Shown piece by piece: positions 38,446 through 46,863 of a DNA stretch of 64,000 bases (its first letter is position 1; the number at the start of each line of letters is the position of its first letter). The notes under the pieces were generated by a model. That model searched no databases. It was given only the letters and a program-made list of their open reading frames with translations, and was not told the origin of the DNA. The translations under genes were made by a program, and so were the position numbers. This DNA is from CAWAHD01 sp963781785 (GTDB lineage: Bacteria; Planctomycetota; Planctomycetia; Isosphaerales; Isosphaeraceae): contig CAWAHD010000001.1 in the NCBI GenBank assembly GCA_963781785.1, positions 248,001-312,000 on the forward strand. Direction: 5' to 3'.

Positions 38446-39096
38446 ATGGACGGGCAGCCGAGGCTCTATCCGAGGTCGGGTAACGTGGTACCAACTCAAG
38501 AACAGCTCGATCATTTGGCAGGCCGAATCGAACGCGCCTATGGGCTGCGTCAGCCCGGGTGGTGGCGCGGCGGTTCATCGACGCGGGTGTGGATCGCAGC
38601 GGCTGTGCGGCTCTGGGAAGTGCACGCCGAGGATGCACTCGCTTTTCCGCTGGATCCCGAGTTGTTCGTAGCAGCACAACCGATCTCGGCACCGTTTTCC
38701 GATCCGTGGTCGGAGCTGGTGGAACCCGGGGCGGCCCGGCGATACCGTTCCCTGGTGCGCCGGATCGTTCGGAAACTTGGCGCGGAGCTGAGACGCGAAG
38801 TGCGTTGGGCTGAGCGAATGATCAAACGCGGGCGTGAAATCAACACCGTACTGTGTGCCAACGACGGCCGGCTTTCCCCGTTGGGTTGTTTCATTGTGGC
38901 TTGCCGCGCCGGCCGCGCCGATGTGGCCAGCCAGTTCGCCGTCGCTGCCACGGCCCAGCACCGCTCGTGCACGCTCTATCAACTGGCCAGCCTGTCGGTG
39001 CTCCCTGCCGATTCTTATCCTGCTCAGAGGATCGGCTTTTCCCAGGATAACGAGCCGGCGCCCCGAGGCGAAAAGCTGCTTCTCTCATTAAACTGA
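38446..39096 (+). CDS. Hypothetical protein
   Basis: 216 residues from ATG 38446 (TTG 38434 adds four). No signal peptide or membrane segment. Mostly helical: VVPTQEQLDHLAGRIERAYG, a Trp/Gly-rich turn, VWIAAAVRLWEVHAEDA, and a basic helix RRYRSLVRRIVRKLGAELRR. The C-terminus has LYQLASLSVLPADSYP, which I have the impression recurs in planctomycete hypothetical proteins. Composition and codon use look genuine. No function can be given. Confidence 0.65.
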   Translation: MDGQPRLYPRSGNVVPTQEQLDHLAGRIERAYGLRQPGWWRGGSSTRVWIAAAVRLWEVHAEDALAFPLDPELFVAAQPISAPFSDPWSELVEPGAARRYRSLVRRIVRKLGAELRREVRWAERMIKRGREINTVLCANDGRLSPLGCFIVACRAGRADVASQFAVAATAQHRSCTLYQLASLSVLPADSYPAQRIGFSQDNEPAPRGEKLLLSLN

Positions 39097-39449
39097 ATTG
39101 GCATGCCGCACAGATACGTGACTTTCCGTTATGTGATTGTCTGATCGATTCCCTCCCGCTTTGGTGTCTTCGGCTGGCGAGTTCGCTTTGACCGGCCCGT
39201 GTCACCAGTCCAAGATGATCTTGCGAAACGCCGATACTCTACTGGCAATCGGTCTCTCGCACGTCATCCATGTCGCCGCCCCAATGAGACCGTGGCGGAG
39301 TTGATCCGCTCAGGGATGGGACCATCCGTGCCCTCTTGCGCAGCAGTGCCGCACGCCCTATGGCGGGTGGCCGTGCGCGCGTCCGCGTCCTAGATTGTAT
39401 CACGTACCGAATCTTACGTTTTCATTCGTTCAAGCGCAGGAGCCAATCA
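39097..39449. other. Intergenic, nothing recognised
   Basis: 353 bases between two plus-strand genes. No supported gene, repeat or hairpin. Confidence 0.45.
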
Positions 39450-39683
39450 ATGCGTACGCGTCGTCGTTTTCAACCAATGCTGGACGTTCTGACCAGTCGA
39501 ATTGCACCATCCGCGATCGGCGTTATTCCGCAGCCGGCGCTCGCGGCTGCTGGTGCATCCGTCGGCCACTTGGTGCTGCCAACTTGCCAGCCGGACGATT
39601 CTGACATGCCGGAAACCGGCGATTTGAATCAGTTGATTCTGGGACCGGTTCCTTCGACACCGCCGCCCACCCTCCTGTGTTAA
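39450..39683 (+). CDS. Small protein with a C-terminal Cys cassette
   Basis: 77 residues from ATG 39450. The N-terminus MRTRRRFQPMLDVLTSRIAP is of the basic LDxLTSR type seen on short planctomycete proteins, followed by an Ala-rich stretch. The last 25 residues (53-77, MPETGDL to PPPTLLC) match residues 151-175 of the secreted protein encoded at 43874-44443 at 12 of 25 positions, including the final Cys. It lies 532 bases upstream of an ECF sigma factor/kinase pair. Likely exported, function unknown. Confidence 0.55.
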   Translation: MRTRRRFQPMLDVLTSRIAPSAIGVIPQPALAAAGASVGHLVLPTCQPDDSDMPETGDLNQLILGPVPSTPPPTLLC

Positions 39684-40215
39684 GACCGCTTGGGGTTCCG
39701 GAGAGACCGGGCCTCGTGTCAGCCCTTCCCGCCAGAAGGCTGGCGCGAGGCGCGCCCTCAACTGATCCTCGGCAAGCGAGGGAGGCTTCCAGCAACCACG
39801 GCGTGGTTGTACTCCGGGGGATCTAAGTCGCACCACGGAAGGCTGGTTGACATAAGCCAAGTGGGTCGGGCGCGATGTGGAACAAGTCCATTTCGGCGCT
39901 GAGCCAAAAACCACGACGGGTCTTGATATTGACCCTCGGTCATTTTAAGGATGTCGGGAGGACTTTTCACACACCTAACGATGGATAATGTGGCCGTTTC
40001 CCTACGAATCTTTACCCATTTCATCCATTTCATCCATTCACCACGAAAAATGGCTCCTTAAGATTGCCATTTTTTCGTGTAGAATTCGTTTCCCCCCGTG
40101 GCTGCTGACGTTACAATGTTGGCTGCGATGGGATTGTCGGGCGGTCTGCAATTCCACTCGAGATGTGTCTTGCAGCCGTTTGTCGACACTCCGTCGTCAC
40201 TGGGGGTAGTTCACC
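39684..40215. other. Long leader/promoter region of the sigma-kinase operon
   Basis: 532 bases without a gene. It contains a 9-bp tandem repeat and a hairpin (see 40016-40079). The rest shows nothing I can name. Confidence 0.5.
40016..40079. repeat. CCATTTCAT tandem repeat followed by a hairpin
   Basis: 2.7 copies of CCATTTCAT at 40016-40040. Directly after, CACGAAAAATGGC (40042-40054) pairs with GCCATTTTTTCGTG (40066-40079) with one bulged T and an 11-base loop. It lies 137 bases upstream of the sigma factor start. It could be a regulator site or a weak terminator. Confidence 0.75.
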
Positions 40216-40803
40216 ATGACGCAGACGTCACTTCCGCAGACCGGATATGATCTCGCCTCGACCTGGCACGAAGCCCAAAAAGGAAATCCGACCGCTTGGG
40301 AAACCCTGTTTCGGGAATGTTATCCCAAGGTGCGGCGCGTTGTCCGCCGCCGATTGAACCGTTCGATGAGATCGCTGTACGATTCGACCGACTTCGCCAA
40401 CGACGCGATGGAACGCCTGGCAGCCAACCTTGACCTGCTCGAATTCCCTTCGATCAATTCGTTGATCGCGTTTCTCGCGCAGGTGGCCGAGCAGAAGGTC
40501 ATCGACGAGTATCGCCGGCAGCACACGCTCAAGAATGACATTGAGCGAGAGCGGCCGATCGCGGCTCACGATGGGCCCATCCAGCTTTCCTCCGACGATC
40601 CCACAGCAAGTCAGCTTGCCCAGGCCAACGAGTTTCACGAGCGCCTGATGTCCCGGCACAGCGAGACCGAAAGGGCGATCATCGAGCTCAGGCAGCAGGG
40701 CTATTCGACCGCGGACATCGCCGGCCAGACCGGTTGGAATGTCCGCAAAATTCAGCGGTTCCTCAAAGAACTCCTCGATTCGCTGGCAGAGCCTGGAGAG
40801 TGA
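40216..40803 (+). CDS. ECF-type sigma factor of a sigma/kinase operon
   Basis: 195 residues from ATG 40216. Region 2 starts WETLFRECYPKVRRVVRRRL, with DFANDAMERL and LAQVAEQKVIDEYRRQH. Region 4 has RHSETERAIIELRQQG then YSTADIAGQTGWNVRKIQRF. One base lies between its stop and the kinase start, so the two are co-translated. In planctomycetes this pairing is thought to let a membrane kinase control the sigma factor in place of an anti-sigma factor. Confidence 0.9.
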   Translation: MTQTSLPQTGYDLASTWHEAQKGNPTAWETLFRECYPKVRRVVRRRLNRSMRSLYDSTDFANDAMERLAANLDLLEFPSINSLIAFLAQVAEQKVIDEYRRQHTLKNDIERERPIAAHDGPIQLSSDDPTASQLAQANEFHERLMSRHSETERAIIELRQQGYSTADIAGQTGWNVRKIQRFLKELLDSLAEPGE

Positions 40804-40804
40804 A

Positions 40805-43423
40805 ATGAAGTCGCGTCTCGCTTCGGTCCGCGCCGCCGGCGGACTCGATCGCGTGGACCGCGCCGTGGAATTGCTCGAGGATGAGTGGCGGCGACACGGC
40901 GAAGTCCGGTTGGAAAGCTTCTGGACCGAGCAGCAATGCATCGAGGATGCGGAGTCAGCCGATTCCCTGGGAATGCTAGCGGCGCTCGTCAAGGTTGACC
41001 TCCGCCGCCGGTTTGACCTGGGAGAAACACCGGCCGTTGCCGACTATCTCGAACGGTTTCCCGAGCTGCGCACTGCCGATAGCCGGGTGTTGAGCTTGGT
41101 CTATGAAGAGTTCTGCCTGAACGAGGAGCGTGGCAGTGCTCCGGACGTGGAATCGTTCTGCGGCCGGTATCCGGAGTGGAAGAGCTCACTGGCTTCCCAG
41201 CTTCGCTACCACAGGCTCATCAGCCAGGCGGCCGGAGGGAACCCACCGCTGCCGCGGTTCCCGCAACCCGGCGAGCATTTCGAGGAGTTCCACCTGCTGT
41301 CCCTCCTGGGCAGAGGGGGGACATCGCGGGTTTTCCTCGCTCGAGACCTTTCCCTTGGGGGCAAGCAGGTCGCGTTGAAGGTTACCCTAGACCGGGGCCA
41401 GGAACCGAACGTTCAGGGCCCGCTCGATCACCCGCACATCGTCCCGGTCAATTCAGTCTGCTATCAGAAGGAACGCCAACTGTGCGGCTTGTCCATGCCG
41501 TTTCAGCCTGGTCTGCCGCTGGACGAGATCATCAAACGCGTGAAACCAGCCGCGCGGCCACGGGATGCAATGGCATTCTGGCGGGTGCTTGTTGACGGAG
41601 CGAACCTGGCGAATCCGGAAAACAAGCAAGGAACGGCCCGCCACCAGCTCGCGCCCCGGGGGGACGGCTGGGAAGAATTCCCCACCAAGGGGACCTACCA
41701 TCAAGGAGCCGCCTGGATCGTGATGATGCTGGCGCAGGCGCTTGATTACGCGCACGGCAAAGAGACCTATCACCGGGACGTCAAGCCCGCAAATGTGCTT
41801 TTGACGATCACGGACGGGCCTCAGCTTCTCGATTTCAACCTGGCCGAGTCACCACACTCCTCCGACCACGCTCAGGCCGCACTGCATGGCGGGACACTGC
41901 CTTACATGGCTCCCGAGCAGATCGAGGCGTTCCTCAACCCCGATCTCTGGGGTAAGGTCGGAGCCCGCGCCGACATCTATTCGCTGGGGCTCGTCCTCCG
42001 CGAACTCTTGACCGGTCAGATGCCTGAGGTGCCAGACGAGAACTTGCCGCCAGTCCGGGCAATGCGTGATCTGCTCGACCGCAGATCGCTCATTAACACC
42101 GCAGTTCGGCGCTTCAACCCGGCGATCCCTCATTCGCTTGAAGCGATCGTCGCGAAGTGCCTCGCGCTCTCAACTGATGACCGTTATCCCGACGCTGGCG
42201 CACTCGCTTGTGATCTCGACAGGTTCCTGAAGCGTCAACCTCTTGACCAAGCTGGTAATCCCTCCAAACGCGAGCGGGTCGGCAACTGGCTGATACGGCA
42301 GCGCAAGGTCTTAACCGCCTCCGCCTGTACTGTCGGTATTGGGTGCATCCTTTACGGGGTCGCTCTCTTCGGCCCGGTCAAAGGTCGTCCCTCGGTCTCG
42401 ATCGCGTCCCTGCCAACATTCGCGTCCGCGGTCAACCTGCTGGAAAGGGGCGATGCAGATCGCGCCGCAGATGTCTTGTCAGGCCTCGCCAACTTGTATC
42501 CCGATTCCTGTCTCGCCAAGCTTTACTATGCCTTTTCACTCGAAGAGAATCCGAAACGCAAGTCCGAATCCGAGTCCGAAGATGCGCTCCGTGAGGCCCT
42601 GGCAGTTCCTCAAGCTGGCGAGGCATTGGCCGATTGGGCCAGAGTTCATCCTGAAGTCACACAGCACCTGGTCGACCTCGTCGAGGCCACGATGATCCGT
42701 GCGGACAAGTTCGCGGAACAGTACGATGCCGAAGACCTCGCCAACGACGTGGAGAGAGACGCCCATCTGCGCAAGCCGACTTACGACCTCGCGAAAAAGG
42801 CGCTTCGACTCGCGGAGAAACTCGATCCAACTTCGCAACGCGTCCAACGTCTCCTCGCCAGGACCGAGCAAGTCTCCGGCGAATTCCCAGAGGCACACAG
42901 TAGGCTATCCCGGTTGATCGAGGCGAACCGCGTCAGCGGCACGATAAGGGACATTTTTTTCTATCGCAAACTGCGTGGCCGGGTCACGTTCCTCTGGGTC
43001 GAGCGAGATCGCCGCGACAAGGCTAAACTCGGAACGAATGCCGTGGACCTGCTAACGCAGGCCATCGAAGATCTTAAGCGCTGTCGAGAATTCCTGCTCG
43101 ATAACCGGTACAGCGAGGATTCACGACGAAAGGAATACCACGTCTTGCACGACTGGGCACGAGCGACTCTGACCTTGGCCGAAGTCGAGAGCGACCTCCA
43201 GCATCCCCGTGAAGCCAAGCTCCGTCTGCGAGACTCCTACAAGCTTATCGGTCAGTTAAAGGAGCTTTCCGGCGAGCTGAAGCTTCAACAGCCCCTGCTC
43301 CTGATCAACAGGTTCGAGGACGATTCGAGGCGGTTCGGCTCCGGCCAAGGATTTGCCAGCAGCCACCCCCCCCAAGGAAACGCTCCCCGTCGGGCACCGA
43401 TTTCCGGGTCAGAATCCGGCTGA
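40805..43423 (+). CDS. Ser/Thr protein kinase with membrane anchor and helical C-terminal domain
   Basis: 872 residues from ATG 40805. Residues 1-150 form a helical N-terminal domain typical of planctomycete kinases (DLRRRFDLGETPAVADYLERF). The kinase domain has GRGGTSRVF (169-177), Lys192 in VALKV, HRDVKPAN (323-330), DFN instead of DFG (343-345) and YMAPEQ. Only about 14 residues separate Lys192 from the DHPHIVPV strand, so the C-helix region is very short. A membrane helix follows near residue 510, then TPR-like helices to the C-terminus. It is co-transcribed with the ECF sigma factor upstream, its probable target. Confidence 0.9.
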   Translation: MKSRLASVRAAGGLDRVDRAVELLEDEWRRHGEVRLESFWTEQQCIEDAESADSLGMLAALVKVDLRRRFDLGETPAVADYLERFPELRTADSRVLSLVYEEFCLNEERGSAPDVESFCGRYPEWKSSLASQLRYHRLISQAAGGNPPLPRFPQPGEHFEEFHLLSLLGRGGTSRVFLARDLSLGGKQVALKVTLDRGQEPNVQGPLDHPHIVPVNSVCYQKERQLCGLSMPFQPGLPLDEIIKRVKPAARPRDAMAFWRVLVDGANLANPENKQGTARHQLAPRGDGWEEFPTKGTYHQGAAWIVMMLAQALDYAHGKETYHRDVKPANVLLTITDGPQLLDFNLAESPHSSDHAQAALHGGTLPYMAPEQIEAFLNPDLWGKVGARADIYSLGLVLRELLTGQMPEVPDENLPPVRAMRDLLDRRSLINTAVRRFNPAIPHSLEAIVAKCLALSTDDRYPDAGALACDLDRFLKRQPLDQAGNPSKRERVGNWLIRQRKVLTASACTVGIGCILYGVALFGPVKGRPSVSIASLPTFASAVNLLERGDADRAADVLSGLANLYPDSCLAKLYYAFSLEENPKRKSESESEDALREALAVPQAGEALADWARVHPEVTQHLVDLVEATMIRADKFAEQYDAEDLANDVERDAHLRKPTYDLAKKALRLAEKLDPTSQRVQRLLARTEQVSGEFPEAHSRLSRLIEANRVSGTIRDIFFYRKLRGRVTFLWVERDRRDKAKLGTNAVDLLTQAIEDLKRCREFLLDNRYSEDSRRKEYHVLHDWARATLTLAEVESDLQHPREAKLRLRDSYKLIGQLKELSGELKLQQPLLLINRFEDDSRRFGSGQGFASSHPPQGNAPRRAPISGSESG

Positions 43424-43873
43424 CTTCTTTCAGCAGCCAGCACCATCACACACGGCTCTTGGCGCGCGTCCCGCACGGGGAAGAGTGCTATCGCCTAGCG
43501 CGCCCGTCCTCGTCTGTTTCGGGCATGAGTCGTCGTATCCAAGCCACGCTCGACCGTTTATCCATCGGAAGAGCACAAAACGCTGGAGAAGCGGGCTGAT
43601 ACGCCACTCCTCTGGCGGTATCGGAGGAACAGGACGAGAGGGATCGCGTGCCCAGTCGACAGCCAGCCAGGGTGCCAGTCTGTCGGAACTCATGGGAGAG
43701 CAATTCGTCGAAGACGAAGTTGCGCTCTCTAATTTCATGCTAGCGGCAATTGGTGTTGCGGAATTGTCTGACCTTGGCTCGCCTTCGAAGGTCGCGTCAG
43801 CCAATAGGTAGCAAGAGGCCACACAGTCGTGTCGCCTCTTGCGTCTACGCGAGTAGTGACGCGGTCTCATCGA
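43424..43873. other. Intergenic, nothing recognised
   Basis: 450 bases between the convergent kinase and secreted-protein genes. No supported gene; reading frames here are low quality. Confidence 0.45.
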
Positions 43874-44443
43874 TCAGTTCATCGGGACGAGGTCGCCTTC
43901 GCCCGATGGATCAGCGCCGCAGACAATCACGGTCGGCGGTGTGTTCGGGATCAGATCCAGAATTCCCGTACCAAGGCTACCGGTCTGCGGCATTTGCGTA
44001 TCGAACGCACAATTTTCCGACAGGATCAGCGAGCCGAGATCCGACGCGGTTCCGTTGTAGAAGTTCACTTGCACGCAGTAAGTCGTAGCGCCTGTGGTGT
44101 CCCACGAAAACGAGCTGGCTGCCAGATCCAGCGAGCCGCCGCCGAAGCCGGACGACGAGTTCGAGAAAGCCTCGTAGTCGTCGGTGATCGCGTCGCAGCC
44201 GTATCCGATCTGGAACCATGTCTCCGTGGTCGGATCGTATTGATAGAAGATGACCTGATATCCATAATTCCCGTAGGTGTAGTCGTACGAGAAATCGAGG
44301 TTGTTGCTGCTGTCAACCGTGAAGGCCACGTCGGAGATCGACACCCCGGCAGGGAGACCGCGACCGGCCATGACCGCTACGAATTGAGAGGGGGTCGCGA
44401 GCGCGAGGCAGAGCGCCATAAACATTAACGCGTATCTCTTCAT
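43874..44443 (-). CDS. Small secreted protein with C-terminal Cys cassette
   Basis: 189 residues from ATG 44443. The signal peptide is MKRYALMFMALCLALATPSQF with a likely cleavage at VMA. The mature part is rich in Tyr, Ser, Asp and Gly and reads as beta strands (NNLDFSYDYTYGNYGYQVIF, ATTYCVQVNFYNGTA). It has four Cys: 83, 123, 145 and 175. Residues 151-175 (MPQTGSL to PTVIVC) match the end of the small protein at 39450-39683. Both flank the ECF sigma/kinase pair. No known domain. Confidence 0.7.
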   Translation of the reverse strand: MKRYALMFMALCLALATPSQFVAVMAGRGLPAGVSISDVAFTVDSSNNLDFSYDYTYGNYGYQVIFYQYDPTTETWFQIGYGCDAITDDYEAFSNSSSGFGGGSLDLAASSFSWDTTGATTYCVQVNFYNGTASDLGSLILSENCAFDTQMPQTGSLGTGILDLIPNTPPTVIVCGADPSGEGDLVPMN

Positions 44444-45796
44444 TGGTGTGTCCTGTATCTGAGGCCTGGTGACCGAAGAGCCATAGAAAACGGCGGACCA
44501 GCGGGCGGAAAGGATACCCGCAGGGGCCGCTGGTTTGCTCATGCACGCGAGTATCTGTCGTGAGGCAGGATGCTGCAAAGAGGCCACGTTTTTGGTGCGA
44601 GCAGTCCGCCGTCGGTTGTGAGCGAGGTCTCCGGACTAACGTGCTCCGCCGAGTGTCCGGCATCCCGGCGCGGCGGTTGTGGCCAGTGATCTATGCCACC
44701 GCGTGCCACTTTCCTGCCACTCCCGGAGTCCATCGCCGCACGACCAAAGCCCAAATCTTGCTTGAGGTTGCGCAGGGGACTGCCGTCGCCACGTGGGGAT
44801 GCGCAAACCGCGCTCGCCAACGAGCGTGCCGGCGGGAGATGAAGGCCCCAGTGATTGCCGAACAATTGCTGCGCTCTGGTACTTCGGTGTCATGCGAAAT
44901 GATGACTGACCCCATGACGACAGTTCATCCCGCACAACCGCCAAGGTCCACACACTGTCGTACAGCTCAACCCGAATTCACGCCGCTTTTGCTCCCGCAA
45001 AGCAACTGGAAGACTGGCAGAGTTGCGCCTCGCGTCCAACGACTTGCCAGACGCCCCAGCAAGACGTCAGGCCCCCGGGATACTCGCCGCTGCCGAGCTA
45101 GTGATCATTTGCTCGAAAACTTGCCGAAATTGAGACACTGGTGGACATTCTGGGACACACGAAAACATCTCGTCAATGTACACAAATGCTTGTGATATTT
45201 GCAGTTGCGCAGACTGCAACTCTCGGCGCAGGGGGGCGCGCCATCGATCCTCGATTGTCTCACTTTTTGGCGGCCGGTTTTCCGTGCTCGGTTTCCCGTT
45301 TTCCGCGTGTGATTCCGCTCTGTCTCTTCCCTCTAGAACTGCCTGTCCTTTCTACTTATTTCGCGCTGTGTGGCCGCCGGGTCTTATCCGTCCGATCTGT
45401 CCGATCGAATCCGGCGGCCGACGACATCGCGAGGGCGAAATCAGCGAAAAATGCGACGAGCGAAGCCAATTTCGCTCAAACAGTGCTCATCATGCAAACG
45501 CTAGATCTTATTCATGTTACGTCAGATTTCGGCGCTCTCCGGGCACTTGACAAGGTGGCGGCGTAGCCACAGGCAGCCAGCGAGCGGGCACGAGCGCCTC
45601 CAGGAGTCGAAGTCCAAATCGCAGCCAAGAAAGCCAACAACACGAGCGAGCCACGTCTCTCACACAGAACGATGTTGCCCGTCTTGACGGGGATCTTCTC
45701 CTGAATTCACTCGCCTCGTCGCCGACCGGTTGAGGTATAACAACTAAGCAAGGCTCCAGAGACAACGGAAGATCGACAATCGCCAACTGGACCATC
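44444..45796. other. Long region without supported genes
   Basis: 1353 bases. Open frames on both strands are short or have unlikely composition. The only hint of a gene is an integrase-like scrap at 45105-45190. It probably is decayed accessory DNA plus the promoters of the two flanking genes. Confidence 0.5.
45105..45190 (+). pseudogene. Possible tyrosine-recombinase C-terminal scrap
   Basis: The frame reads ARKLAEIETLVDILGHTKTS followed by RQCTQML, similar to the end of phage-type integrases (LxxVxxLLGHxxxxTTxxY). The catalytic Tyr is not in place and stops follow and precede. Weak evidence. Confidence 0.25.
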
Positions 45797-46738
45797 ATGG
45801 CTGACCCCGCCCGCTATTACGCCGCCGCCTGCCAAACCGATCTGCCCTGTCTTCGCGATCGCAGTGAGCTTCCCGAACGCGTCGGCCGGCTCCTGAAAAT
45901 GGTGGATCGCGCGGTCATCGGTTATGAGCCGTTCTTCGACGTCAAGCTCGTCGTCTTTCCCGAGTTTGCTCATACGGCTCCGATCTACGAAACGATTGCC
46001 GAACTGAGCGACCGCCTCGGTGTTCCGATTCCCAACGAGCACACTGACCGGTACGTCGAGAAGGCACGCGACCGCGGCATTTTCATCCAGACGGGCAGCT
46101 TTCTGGAGGTCGACGCCCGGTGGCCCGGGGCTGTGTTCAACACGACCTGCCTGATCGGACCGGACGGCATATTGAGCCGCTATCGCAAGGTGAATCCCTG
46201 GATCCCGTGGGAGGTCCACACCAGCCCCCACGATCTGCCGGGTTATGACGAGCCACTCTTTCCGGTGGTCGATACCGAGATCGGCCGGCTGGGAGCGGCG
46301 ATCTGTTACGACTGGCTGTTTCCCGAGGCAATCCGGGCCCTGGCACTGGGCGGCGCTGAGGTCTTGATCCGGGTGTCTGCCTACATGGACCCCTGGGGTG
46401 CGACGCCGCCTCTGGATTGGTGGACCCTGTTCAACCGCGCTCGCGCCGCGGAGAATTTTGCGTTCGTGGTGGCCGCCAATCAAGGCGCGAGCGCCGAGAA
46501 CTACCCACCCTTCTCGTGGCCTGGAGGCAGCATGATCGTCGATTTCGACGGCCGCATCCTGGCCCAGGCCGACCCGGGTCCGGGCGAGAAGATCGTTGTG
46601 GGGCCGATCGACCTGGCGGCGCTTCGGGCTGAGCGCCAGCGCCGCCGAGGGCATGATTTGCTTTCGCACCTGCGGGCCGAAGCCTATACTGATCTCTACA
46701 CTCGGCCCATCTTTCGGCCCGGCGGGCGACCGGCGTGA
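45797..46738 (+). CDS. Carbon-nitrogen hydrolase (nitrilase superfamily)
   Basis: 313 residues. The catalytic triad is visible: Glu56 in VVFPEFA, Lys131 in SRYRKVNPW and Cys170 in AAICYDWLFPE. It should hydrolyse an amide or nitrile through a Cys thioester. The long insertions and NPWIPWEVHTSP are unlike NitFhit or beta-ureidopropionase, so the substrate is open. ATG 45797 gives a full N-terminus (YYAAACQTD). No signal peptide, cytosolic. Confidence 0.92.
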   Translation: MADPARYYAAACQTDLPCLRDRSELPERVGRLLKMVDRAVIGYEPFFDVKLVVFPEFAHTAPIYETIAELSDRLGVPIPNEHTDRYVEKARDRGIFIQTGSFLEVDARWPGAVFNTTCLIGPDGILSRYRKVNPWIPWEVHTSPHDLPGYDEPLFPVVDTEIGRLGAAICYDWLFPEAIRALALGGAEVLIRVSAYMDPWGATPPLDWWTLFNRARAAENFAFVVAANQGASAENYPPFSWPGGSMIVDFDGRILAQADPGPGEKIVVGPIDLAALRAERQRRRGHDLLSHLRAEAYTDLYTRPIFRPGGRPA

Positions 46739-46863
46739 AAAGAAAAGACCCACGTCCCGTCGATTGATCGGCGCATTTCCGTCTCATCATGGTCGTCATT
46801 CTTGCGCCGCCCTGGTCTCGAGGATTTCATCCCCATTCGATTCATTATTCAGGGAGCACGACG

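Noticed and set aside
43353..43811. 152-codon frame overlapping the end of the second kinase
   Set aside because: It starts inside the kinase gene in another frame and has no consistent protein character.
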